Shown here piece after piece: positions 16,576-24,507 of a stretch of 38,759 bases of DNA. Under the pieces are notes generated by a model. That model worked only from the letters and a program-made list of their open reading frames with translations. It did not search any database and was not told the origin of the DNA. Every line of letters begins with the position of its first letter. The stretch's first letter is position 1. Location of the stretch: NCBI RefSeq assembly GCF_039768865.1, contig NZ_JBDMZQ010000008.1. The stretch is one strand, 5' to 3'. The stretch comes from Wenyingzhuangia sp039768865 (lineage in GTDB: Bacteria > Bacteroidota > Bacteroidia > Flavobacteriales > Flavobacteriaceae). Both the position numbers and the translations under genes were made by a program.

Positions 16576-17037
16576 CTAAGCATTCTTAAATACGATATAT
16601 GCGTTTAGCGAAGTGGCAATAATCAGCCAAATCAGATAGGGTGAAATCCAAAGTGATTTCCATTTTAAATGAGAGCTAAAAGTGACTAAAAAAAGTCCAA
16701 TGATCATTGTTAATGTTACAATTGTTGCTAGGGCTATGGTTGTTTTGTGGAAGTAAAAAAATATTGGATTCCAGCCGATATTTAAAATCCATTGAATTAA
16801 AAACAATATAATGATTTTTGTTTTTTGCTCAGTTTTAGTAAAGATTAGGGCCATATAAACGGCAAAACAAATCATTACAACAGACCATGCAACACCAAAC
16901 ATATATCCGGGTGGTGACCAAGGGGCTTTGTTAAAATTTTCATACCAGTCTGATTGAACGCCTGCTTTGGTGAAAAGACCCCCAGCGGCTAAGGCTGAAA
17001 AATTAATTATTAAAAATAATAAAAACCTTTTGATCAT
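16576..17037 (-). CDS. tspO: TspO/MBR family tryptophan-rich membrane protein
   Basis: A 153-aa protein with five predicted membrane helices, standard TspO length. It carries SDWYENFNKAPWSPPGYMFG (29-48), then AWSVVMICFAVYMA and the aromatic-rich QWILNIGWNPIFFY. Bacterial TspO binds and turns over porphyrins and is linked to light, oxygen and oxidative-stress responses. It sits 32 bp downstream of the TolC-like gene on the same strand, so it may be the last gene of the export operon, and it is within 12 kb of the photolyase/flavin cluster. The porphyrin link is family knowledge; no haem or bacteriochlorophyll gene is nearby. Confidence 0.92.
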   Translation of the reverse strand: MIKRFLLFLIINFSALAAGGLFTKAGVQSDWYENFNKAPWSPPGYMFGVAWSVVMICFAVYMALIFTKTEQKTKIIILFLIQWILNIGWNPIFFYFHKTTIALATIVTLTMIIGLFLVTFSSHLKWKSLWISPYLIWLIIATSLNAYIVFKNA

Positions 17038-17069
17038 AATAGGGATGATAATGTTAAGACTTAATTAGA

Positions 17070-18461
17070 TTATTCAGTAGGAACTATAGTGTTTGTCATC
17101 AATAAGTAGTTTAAGTAATTGATGATAAGCATGTTTTGACTACTCAATAATTTTAATTCTGATGCAATCAGATTTTCTTGTCTTTTGTTGATTAAAAAAA
17201 GAGAACTTTCTCCGTATTCAAACTTCTTTGTTTCGGCAACAAGGAGTTTTTCATACCCATCAATATTCATTTGTAGCAATTTTATTTGTTGGGTCAAAGC
17301 TTCTTGGTTTTGTTCGTTGGCAATCATTTTATTTTCTATCTCCTTTTTTTTGACGGCGATGTCATAATTAATTTCCTCAACAGCATATTTACTTTCTCTA
17401 TATTTACCTCTTTCTGATCTGAAAAAAATAGGGAAGGTCAATTTTGCTCCCCATACTTGATTTTCAGAGAGGTAATTTGAAAGTCCAAATGTATTATCGG
17501 TTGTTTTTATTATGGGGTTGTATTTGAGCTTTAATTTTGGTTTTAGCTTTTCTCTATTTAGTTTTTGTTTCAACCTTAGTGATTCCATTTTTGCTCTTTT
17601 TTCTGCAATCATTGGAATGTCGTCTAAGTTTTCATCAACTGTGATTTCTTCAAATTTATAATAATTGATGTTTGTTTCAGGCTGAACATGGCTTTGCATT
17701 GCTACTGGAATATTTTCGTACCATAAATAGTTTTCAACTTTAAGTCTTTTTTCAACCAATTTTTGTTCGTATTTAAGCAAATTGATTCTGTTGTTTTGCA
17801 AATATACATTTGCCTCTAATGTATCAATCGCAGTTTTTTCGCCGTTGGTTAGTGCGTTTTTTATATTGGTTAGATATCGTTCACTTAACTCAACATTACT
17901 TTGAAGAATGTTGCATATTGAGTTAAATTGCTGCCATTCTGCATAGGCTTTTGATGCATCATAAACCAATTTATTTACCAATTGTAGTTGTTTATTCTTA
18001 GCTATTCTTTGATATACTTTGGCTTGGTCTAAAGCTATTTTTCGAGTGTTTGTTATCAAGCCTTGTAATAGGTCTAATTCAATCCCTGCACTCCATATAC
18101 CGGTGTTGTTTGTATAGGCTTCAGGATTTAAGTATTCTCCCGAGTTGTTGTTAAAACTACCTGTAATTGCAATTCCTAAAGAGGTTGGAATCGTAATTTT
18201 GTTTTCAAAAATGTTATAATATTCTTTATTTTCAAAGTTCTTTTGATTTATACTTGATGTCAGATAGGGGTCTAGTCCCCCCTTGGCTGCCAGTAATTTT
18301 GCTTTGGCAACCTTTTCTTTTAACTCTGCACTTTTAGCAAGAGGGTGCTCGCTGATGACATTAAAGATGAATTCTTGATAAGTGAGTATTTCCTGAGCTT
18401 TTGTTTGAGCATAGTTTTTTATGCCTATGAGCATTAGGAGTATGTAAATAATTTTGTTCAT
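17070..18461 (-). CDS. TolC family outer-membrane channel of an export system
   Basis: A 463-aa outer-membrane efflux protein with an N-terminal signal peptide (about 1-18, ending near NYAQ). Long helical stretches typical of the TolC alpha-barrel are repeated twice (about 30-230 and 260-450), with beta-strand-rich segments between (for example PLAKSAELKEKVAKAKLLAA followed by GGLDPYLTSS). Its start codon overlaps the stop of the HlyD-like gene by one base (TAATG), so translation is probably coupled. It should provide the outer-membrane exit for the adaptor and ABC protein encoded upstream. Substrate unknown. Confidence 0.88.
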   Translation of the reverse strand: MNKIIYILLMLIGIKNYAQTKAQEILTYQEFIFNVISEHPLAKSAELKEKVAKAKLLAAKGGLDPYLTSSINQKNFENKEYYNIFENKITIPTSLGIAITGSFNNNSGEYLNPEAYTNNTGIWSAGIELDLLQGLITNTRKIALDQAKVYQRIAKNKQLQLVNKLVYDASKAYAEWQQFNSICNILQSNVELSERYLTNIKNALTNGEKTAIDTLEANVYLQNNRINLLKYEQKLVEKRLKVENYLWYENIPVAMQSHVQPETNINYYKFEEITVDENLDDIPMIAEKRAKMESLRLKQKLNREKLKPKLKLKYNPIIKTTDNTFGLSNYLSENQVWGAKLTFPIFFRSERGKYRESKYAVEEINYDIAVKKKEIENKMIANEQNQEALTQQIKLLQMNIDGYEKLLVAETKKFEYGESSLFLINKRQENLIASELKLLSSQNMLIINYLNYLLMTNTIVPTE

Positions 18462-19843
18462 TATTTTACAGATTTTACAGGAGCTTTTGTTTTTATTTCT
18501 TTTGCATCAGTGTTGTCTTCAGCTGCTCTGTAAAAATCAGGTGGAAATCCGTTTAAATTCCTCCACAATTCATACCAAATAGGCACATCTTTAAGCAACA
18601 CGAAAGTATAGGTTCCTGTACCTACTCTTAAGTTCTCAGGCCATTTTTTTTCTTTCTCATCAGGAGCAATCAACACTCTATATTTACCATTATTACTAAT
18701 GTTTTGATCAATCGCAAAAATTTTACCAGAGAACACTCCTGTTGACTTTTCTGGCCAACCACTAATAACCATTGCAGGCCAGCCATCAAATTGAAGTCTA
18801 GAATGGTCATTTAGACGCAACAAGGGTAAATCTTGTGGTTTTACATAAATCTCTACTGCTAAATCATAATCAGAGGGCATAATCGTAAGTATATCTGTTC
18901 CTTCTTTGATCAACTGACCCGTTCCTTTTTTAATGGTTTTGGTAATGTAGCCATCGGTAGGGGAAGTTATAAAGTACAAATTCTGCCTTTGTTGATAGTT
19001 ACTCAATTGATTTTGCAGTTTTGAGGTATGAGAACGAGCTTCAAGTTTTGACGATAGTGCACTTTGGATATCTGAGTTTGTTTTTGATATTTTTTGTTGG
19101 TAATCTTGTTCTGTCGAAGACAATTCCAACTTAAAATTAATCAACATGTTTTTCTGATTTTCAAGCTTGTTTTGTTGTGATAAGAAAGCAGCAAATATTC
19201 CCTGTTTTTTTAGTTCTTTTTCTTGTAGTTCAGACAAAGATTTTAGCCCTTGATTGTGAAGCTCAAGTGTTCTATTGTATTGATTTTTTGCAATATCATA
19301 TCTGATCCTGTATGCATTTAGATCAATGCTATCGATATTAATTTTATTTTTTGTTTGAATGATTCTATTTCGGACTTGCTCTAGTTTTAATAGTCTACTT
19401 TCTCTTATGGATGACAATTGTGTTTTCAGAGCAGTAATCTTATCGTCATAGGAGACAATACTTCTACTTTTTGCATCTACTTGTTCTTGAGTTCTAGAGA
19501 TTAGATTTGGATCAAAATAATCATTCTTAACCTCGGTGATATAAATTAAGGTGTCACCTTTGTTGACATAATTCCCCTCTCGAACATACCATTTTTCTAG
19601 TCTACCAGATATGATAGATTGAATAGATTGTGGTCTTTGTTCTGGTAAAAGAGTAGTGACGTATCCTTTTCCTTTTATGTTTTGTGTCCACGGAACAAAA
19701 AGCATAAAGAACAAAAGAAAGATGAAAGAAACCCCATAATAGATTCTTCTTTTTTTTGCATCCTTGTTGTTTAAGTATCGGTAAGACTGAAAATGATTTA
19801 AATTCAAAAGTTTGCCAATGCTATTTTCTGAAATGTTTAACAT
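18461..19843 (-). CDS. HlyD-family periplasmic adaptor (membrane fusion) protein
   Basis: A 460-aa protein with one membrane helix (about 34-50, VSFIFLLFFMLFVPW) after a short cytoplasmic N-terminus, a first lipoyl half-domain (SGRLEKWYVREGNYVNKGDT), a long coiled coil (about 115-285) and a second lipoyl half plus beta-barrel (FITSPTDGYITKTIKKGTG onward). It should bridge the inner-membrane ABC protein to the TolC-like channel. It lies 4 bp after the ABC gene and overlaps the TolC gene by one base, giving a three-gene transport operon. The length is within the HlyD range. Confidence 0.9.
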   Translation of the reverse strand: MLNISENSIGKLLNLNHFQSYRYLNNKDAKKRRIYYGVSFIFLLFFMLFVPWTQNIKGKGYVTTLLPEQRPQSIQSIISGRLEKWYVREGNYVNKGDTLIYITEVKNDYFDPNLISRTQEQVDAKSRSIVSYDDKITALKTQLSSIRESRLLKLEQVRNRIIQTKNKINIDSIDLNAYRIRYDIAKNQYNRTLELHNQGLKSLSELQEKELKKQGIFAAFLSQQNKLENQKNMLINFKLELSSTEQDYQQKISKTNSDIQSALSSKLEARSHTSKLQNQLSNYQQRQNLYFITSPTDGYITKTIKKGTGQLIKEGTDILTIMPSDYDLAVEIYVKPQDLPLLRLNDHSRLQFDGWPAMVISGWPEKSTGVFSGKIFAIDQNISNNGKYRVLIAPDEKEKKWPENLRVGTGTYTFVLLKDVPIWYELWRNLNGFPPDFYRAAEDNTDAKEIKTKAPVKSVK

Positions 19844-19847
19844 GAGC

Positions 19848-21479
19848 TTATAATTTTATGATTTGATTTGCCTTGTCTGCCCAATATAAATTATCGGCTA
19901 CAACAATAACTGTCCAAGATTTTTTTTCATCCATCACATAATCGATAATAGATTTTTTTTCATCATCATCTATAAATTGTAGAGGATCTTCCATGAGGAG
20001 TATTGAAGGTTTACTTACTAGATATCTTGCCAGCACTATTTTCTGAACAATACTTTTTGGCATTTTTCTTCCTTTGGCAAATACTTGTGTTTTGAGACCA
20101 TTGCTTAGATTAGAAAGGTAGCTTTTTAAGTGTAAATGCTCTAATACTTCATCTAAATCTTCAGTAGCAACTTCTCTATTTACTAAAATATTCTCCTCTA
20201 TTGTACCTTCAAAAATTCCGGAATAGGGACTTATGAATCCAATTTCTTCTTGGTAAGAGTCTAGGTTGTAATAGTCAGAAGGTCTACCATTGATGAAAAT
20301 GTTTCCCTCCTCTATATTTTGAATTCTAGCAAGTATATTTAGTAATGTAGATTTACCCTTACCTGTGTTTCCTTTCAGCCAAACTTTTGCTTTTGGTTTT
20401 ATGCTAACGGATAAATTATTAAAAACATAATTGTCTTGTTCCTCATATTTAAATGAAACATCAACCAAATCAATAGAAACACCATCATCGTTAGAGATCA
20501 TTTTTCCATTACCTGAACTTTCATCGAGTTCTAGATCTGTCACAAAACCTATTTTGTCTAAAGCAGTTAAAACATCATATATAGTCTCCACGATTCTCGT
20601 TATCTTTTCTACCGAGTTGATGATTAAGATGATGATAATTTCTGAAGCAACAAATTGTCCAATATTCATTTGTTGATTAAAAACCAAATATCCCCCTAAG
20701 ACCAAAAGAGCAGCAGCAACCCAAACTTTAAATCCTATAAATAGCATAAACTGTTTGATCAATATCTTAAAGTGTGCTTCTCTGTTTTTTAAGTATTTTA
20801 GGTTGATGTCATCTGTTTTGTCGAGATGTAAATTACCCTTGTTTAATATTTTGAAAGTTTTGGTGTTGCCAGCTATTTCTTCCAACCATCCTGCTAATTT
20901 GTATTTGTATTTACTCTCTGTAATACTTGTTTTTAACCCTTTGGGTCCTGTAATCTTAAAAATTAAAAAGAGTATTAGGAATAGAGATATCCCTAAAATA
21001 ATAAAATAGGAACTGTATATAGTGAGCAGAGTAAGTCCAAAAATGATTTGAAATGCTGATAAAGAGAAATCAATTAAGATTTTTGGTAGTCCTTTTTGAA
21101 TGGTCAAAACATCAAAAAAGCGATTGATCAATTCGGGAGCATGTACTTTATCTAAATTGTTTTGTTTGATCTTTGGAACCCTGTAAGCAAACTCAAAAGC
21201 AGATTTTGCGAAGATACTCTGTTGTATATCTTCAACTATCCTTAACTGATTTATTTGAATTTTACCATTTGTCGCAATTCCTATAAGCACAAAAACTACC
21301 AAAACAATCCAAGAGGTTGTGAGTTCTCCTGTCTGTAGGTAGTTAATAATTGCCTGAATCCCAAGGGGTAAGGATAAGTTTACAACACCACTTATAATAG
21401 CGTAATAGTAAATCAGTCTGATTGATTTTTTATAAGGGTTTATGAGTTTCCAAAATCTGACTAGTGGAGATAAAATCAT
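19848..21479 (-). CDS. ABC transporter (fused membrane and ATPase domains) with strongly degenerate ATPase motifs
   Basis: A 543-aa half-transporter: membrane domain about 1-310 with roughly six helices, ATPase domain about 335-543. It lacks the C39 peptidase domain found in bacteriocin exporters. Walker A is intact (GNTGKGKST, 370-378). The Q-loop reads GFISPYSGIF, so the usual Gln is absent. The LSGGQ signature is replaced by MPKSI (473-477). Walker B reads ILLMEDP, with Asp and Glu exchanged relative to the usual DE. The H-loop reads VVADN, with no His. The fold is preserved, the frame is intact and the gene leads an operon with HlyD and TolC partners, so it is probably functional. It may hydrolyse ATP unusually slowly or use ATP binding only. 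Substrate unknown. Confidence 0.87.
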   Translation of the reverse strand: MILSPLVRFWKLINPYKKSIRLIYYYAIISGVVNLSLPLGIQAIINYLQTGELTTSWIVLVVFVLIGIATNGKIQINQLRIVEDIQQSIFAKSAFEFAYRVPKIKQNNLDKVHAPELINRFFDVLTIQKGLPKILIDFSLSAFQIIFGLTLLTIYSSYFIILGISLFLILFLIFKITGPKGLKTSITESKYKYKLAGWLEEIAGNTKTFKILNKGNLHLDKTDDINLKYLKNREAHFKILIKQFMLFIGFKVWVAAALLVLGGYLVFNQQMNIGQFVASEIIIILIINSVEKITRIVETIYDVLTALDKIGFVTDLELDESSGNGKMISNDDGVSIDLVDVSFKYEEQDNYVFNNLSVSIKPKAKVWLKGNTGKGKSTLLNILARIQNIEEGNIFINGRPSDYYNLDSYQEEIGFISPYSGIFEGTIEENILVNREVATEDLDEVLEHLHLKSYLSNLSNGLKTQVFAKGRKMPKSIVQKIVLARYLVSKPSILLMEDPLQFIDDDEKKSIIDYVMDEKKSWTVIVVADNLYWADKANQIIKL

Positions 21480-21492
21480 GTATGTTTTTTAC

Positions 21493-21550
21493 CAAAAATA
21501 AGCATTATTGTTAAAGTAACAGTTATAAGTATGATTAATACTATTACTGT
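21493..21550 (-). promoter_or_regulatory. Candidate promoter and dyad upstream of the ABC export operon
   Basis: On the minus strand TATTTTTG (21500-21493) fits the -7 consensus, 13 bp before the ATG. Just upstream lies a two-step dyad: ACAGT (21519-21523) pairs with ACTGT (21546-21550) and AGTAT (21528-21532) with ATACT (21538-21542). No -33 TTTG is clear. A regulator site is possible. Confidence 0.35.
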
Positions 21551-21556
21551 AATACA

Positions 21557-22015
21557 TTAATTATATTTATTATCAACAGCTTTGAATCTATATTTGAAAA
21601 TATCTCTTAACTGCTTTCTAATGAATATACGATTTGCAATGGCCCCTAAAAATCCAAATGGTGGTTCATAGGTAATGATATCTCTCATCATTACTCCACC
21701 ATCTTTTTCTTCTAGGATATGTTGATGATGCCACATTTTATAAGGTCCAATTCGTTGTTCGTCAACAAAATATTTTTTGTCTTCTACATGTGTAATTTCA
21801 GTTACCCATTTTGTTGGAATCCCTAAAATTGGTCTTACGATATAACTGATAATCATCCCTTGGTACATCTTATCTTCTTTGTTGTCAGATGTAATATCGA
21901 ATCCCATATGCTTTGGAGTAATGTCTTTTAGATTTTTAGGTGATGACATAAAATCCCAGACTTCATCTAGTGATGTATTTATAAATTGCTCTCTTTTTAA
22001 TTGATAAAATGCCAT
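21557..22015 (-). CDS. SRPBCC (START-like) family protein
   Basis: A 152-aa protein of the SRPBCC/polyketide cyclase-like superfamily: a helix-grip fold beginning with YQLKREQFINTSLDEVWDFM and continuing with SPKNLKDITPKHMGFDI, then strands around THVEDKKYFVDEQRIGPYKMWHHQHI and the C-terminal helix FIRKQLRDIFKYR. Members bind hydrophobic ligands or pigments; the ligand here is unknown. It starts 2 bp after the stop of the 56-aa Lacal_2735-type gene and lies at the distal end of the photolyase/flavin cluster. Similar SRPBCC proteins are often annotated as cell-division-inhibitor-like, a label I would not rely on. Confidence 0.82.
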   Translation of the reverse strand: MAFYQLKREQFINTSLDEVWDFMSSPKNLKDITPKHMGFDITSDNKEDKMYQGMIISYIVRPILGIPTKWVTEITHVEDKKYFVDEQRIGPYKMWHHQHILEEKDGGVMMRDIITYEPPFGFLGAIANRIFIRKQLRDIFKYRFKAVDNKYN

Positions 22016-22017
22016 GA

Positions 22018-22188
22018 TTATTGTTTTTTTAATTCTTGAATTTTAATTGCTATTTGTTCAGCTTCAAATGTTTTCTGATCACTTTTAGTTCTGTTGATGG
22101 TAGACAAATCATAAGCTTCTTTTAATAGTTTTTTGTAACTTTTCTCTAGCTTTTCTAGCTCTGAGGTTGATTTAAAAAATGAAAACAT
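22018..22188 (-). CDS. Lacal_2735 family small protein
   Basis: A 56-aa protein (MFSFFKSTSELEKLEKSYKK at the start, KIQELKKQ at the end), highly charged and probably one long helical hairpin. The pattern of a hydrophobic start, the ELEKLEKSYKKLLKEAYDLS core and a second amphipathic helix agrees with the Lacal_2735 family of small flavobacterial proteins, whose function is unknown. It is too short for common ORF cut-offs. It is 74 bp after the SDR gene and 2 bp before the SRPBCC gene, so translation is probably coupled to the latter. Confidence 0.8.
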   Translation of the reverse strand: MFSFFKSTSELEKLEKSYKKLLKEAYDLSTINRTKSDQKTFEAEQIAIKIQELKKQ

Positions 22189-22262
22189 ATTTGTAATATT
22201 TTTTGGTTGTTTTTGTACTCTCTTTTAGCTGAATTGATGTCAAACTATTGAAGTAGTTTTAA

Positions 22263-22958
22263 TTATACTTTAAGCGTTGACATTCCTCCATCAACTGCCA
22301 AAATCTGCCCAGTAATCCAGGAAGCTTCCTTAGACAACAAGAAGTTAACCATATTAGCTAAATCTTCTGGCTGTCCAATTTTCTTTAACGGGTGTCTTTG
22401 AGCGTTTGCTTCCACTTTTGCATCATTACCTAGTAATTTCTCAGCCAAAGGGGTGTGAGTGATTGATGGAGCTATGCAATTGACTCTAATTGTCGGACTC
22501 AATTCAGCAGCCAAACTTCTGGTTAAACCTTCAATTGCTCCCTTTGAACTAGCGACTTGACTATGAAAATTAAAACCATGTTGTACGGCAACTGTAGAAA
22601 ACATGACTATGCTTGGATTTACCCCTTTTTTTAAAGCTCTTAGATTTGCTTGTATTGTTTTAATCGCTCCAACAACTTGTAAGTTGTAGTCATTTAAAAA
22701 GTCTTGGGGTTTAATTCTAGCAAAAGGTAAAAGATTGATACTTCCAGGACAGTATACAATTCCGTCTATGCTTTCATTTACGAAATCAAAAGCAATATTT
22801 TCTGCTGTAATATCTAAGGGATAGTAGCTAACATTGTTTATTTCTTCAGGTATAGTCTTATTATACGTACCAATGACGTGATGTCCATGTTGACTCAAGA
22901 GTTTTGTTGTAGCTAGGCCTATTCCACTAGAGGCACCAATAATTAGATATGTTGACAT
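22263..22958 (-). CDS. Short-chain dehydrogenase/reductase lacking the catalytic Tyr
   Basis: A 231-aa SDR with the NAD(P)-binding motif GASSGIG (8-14), a sequence resembling the NNAG region at YCPGSI, the helix-4 Ser region MFSTVAVQHG, and the C-terminal WITGQILAVDGG. The usual YxxxK active site is instead VASSKGAIEG: Lys is present but the position four residues before it is Val. The frame is intact and the fold motifs are otherwise strong. SDRs located beside photolyase genes in other bacteria often show this region altered, so it may be a subfamily trait. Either the chemistry is different or the protein only binds nucleotide. It is in the cluster with the photolyase-like gene (60-bp gap). 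Confidence 0.87.
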   Translation of the reverse strand: MSTYLIIGASSGIGLATTKLLSQHGHHVIGTYNKTIPEEINNVSYYPLDITAENIAFDFVNESIDGIVYCPGSINLLPFARIKPQDFLNDYNLQVVGAIKTIQANLRALKKGVNPSIVMFSTVAVQHGFNFHSQVASSKGAIEGLTRSLAAELSPTIRVNCIAPSITHTPLAEKLLGNDAKVEANAQRHPLKKIGQPEDLANMVNFLLSKEASWITGQILAVDGGMSTLKV

Positions 22959-23018
22959 TATTTTTGTTTTTAATGATTTATATTTTAGTTTTTGAATGTT
23001 TTCAGAGTACCACTATTA

Positions 23019-24503
23019 TTATCCAGCGATATTTAAGCTTCCTTTGTGTGGCGCATGCTTTGCCAATATTCTGTCGTTCTCTTGCATGACTAAGGCATCA
23101 TTTTTCATCTCCCAGAGAATCTTACTTGCTCTTTTTCTATTAGCTTTTAGATCTATAATTGGTGATGGGTATTCGACCCCGATTTTTATATTATATAGGT
23201 TCTGTTCTAGTGGTGTCATCAAGTAAGGTTCGTGAATATGCTTGGTTTGTAAATGAGCCAATTCTGGCACCCACTTTCTAATAAAATTAGCATTACTATC
23301 GTTTTCATACCCATCTTTCACAGGATTGTAAATTCTCAATGTATTGACACCCGTTTCTCCAGCTTGCATCTGTACCTGGGCAAAATGGATTCCAGGTTCA
23401 AAATCAATAAAAACCTTTGACAGATAAACTGCTCCATCCTGCCAGGGTTGCCAAAGAAGGTGGGTAAAAAAAGAAACAATCATGGCTCTCATCTTAAAAT
23501 TAAGATATCCTGTTTCATTAAGACATCTCATGCATGCATCAATCATAGGTATACCCGTATTTCCTTTCTGCCATGCTTCTTGATATTTAACTGAAACACT
23601 TTTTTTCAAAAGATGATATCCTTTGTTCATGCTGGAATCCTCCATGGTGTGTTCCATCTCAAACTTTTGAATAAAATGTGCTTGCCATTTTAGTCTTGAA
23701 GTAAAAGAATCTAAGTCTTTTTTGTTTTTGCTGATGGGCCTAATGTTTTTTGCTGCATGCCAAACTTGTCTTGTTGAAAAGTTACCCCAAGCCAAGTAAG
23801 GAGACAATCTACTACAAGAGTCTTTAGAAATTTTTAATCTAGATTCCTGCTTTGTATTTTGTAAATATTGTTCCTTAAAAAAAGTATTCTGATAATTCAA
23901 AGCTTCTGTTACTCCTCCTTTTTGAATTGGAGATTCTTCTGGAGTTGAGAGGTCTGTTACAGAAAATATTTTTTCAAGGTCATCAATTTCCTTTAAGGTA
24001 AGTAATTGATTGTTTGGCTTGAACTCAATCAGATCTTTATTCATGTAATCTGTCCACTGAGACACCCAACCTTTACGGTTTGTCATACCTCTAAATACGC
24101 CATTCCATATATTCTCCTTCCATTGAATTAAGTTGTTATGACAGTAACGTTTTATTTTTTTGTCCCTGTGATAAGTGCATAGCAAACCAGTTTCTTGATG
24201 AGAAAATAAATCTTGGATATGATATTTTTGCTGAAGTAAATTAATTGTGGCTGCAACTTCAGAGTTAACCGCTAATATTTTAGAATTGTATTCTGATAAA
24301 ATATTATTTAAATCCTTAATTGATTCTTTAATAAAGTTCCAATGGCGTACATCGTAATGCGGATCCTTAATCAAAAAATCCTCAAAAACGTATAGTAGTA
24401 ACACTCTTTTACCAGTATTAAGGGCATTTAATATGGCTTCGTTATCTTGTATTCTAAGATCACGTTTTAACCAAACAATTGCTAATTTTTCTTTTGCATT
24501 CAT
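23019..24503 (-). CDS. Cryptochrome/photolyase family flavoprotein, divergent type
   Basis: A 494-aa protein with an N-terminal Rossmann-like antenna domain (IVWLKRDLRIQDNEAI at 9-24) and a C-terminal FAD-binding helical domain: SRLSPYLAWGNFSTRQVWHA, LKWQAHFIQKFEMEH, GIPMIDACMRCLNETGYLNF and WVPEL. In place of the NNGNWQW segment of class I CPD photolyases (present in this window's second photolyase, 37869-38759) it has GIHFAQVQMQAGETGVNTLR, so both Trp of WQW are missing. That segment normally holds the FAD-proximal electron-transfer Trp. It could repair DNA by another electron route or act as a blue-light sensor. No C-terminal Fe-S cysteine set is visible. It starts 4 bp after the DUF2867 protein gene and is central in a flavin/NAD(P) cluster. 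Confidence 0.88.
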   Translation of the reverse strand: MNAKEKLAIVWLKRDLRIQDNEAILNALNTGKRVLLLYVFEDFLIKDPHYDVRHWNFIKESIKDLNNILSEYNSKILAVNSEVAATINLLQQKYHIQDLFSHQETGLLCTYHRDKKIKRYCHNNLIQWKENIWNGVFRGMTNRKGWVSQWTDYMNKDLIEFKPNNQLLTLKEIDDLEKIFSVTDLSTPEESPIQKGGVTEALNYQNTFFKEQYLQNTKQESRLKISKDSCSRLSPYLAWGNFSTRQVWHAAKNIRPISKNKKDLDSFTSRLKWQAHFIQKFEMEHTMEDSSMNKGYHLLKKSVSVKYQEAWQKGNTGIPMIDACMRCLNETGYLNFKMRAMIVSFFTHLLWQPWQDGAVYLSKVFIDFEPGIHFAQVQMQAGETGVNTLRIYNPVKDGYENDSNANFIRKWVPELAHLQTKHIHEPYLMTPLEQNLYNIKIGVEYPSPIIDLKANRKRASKILWEMKNDALVMQENDRILAKHAPHKGSLNIAG

Positions 24504-24507
24504 GTTC

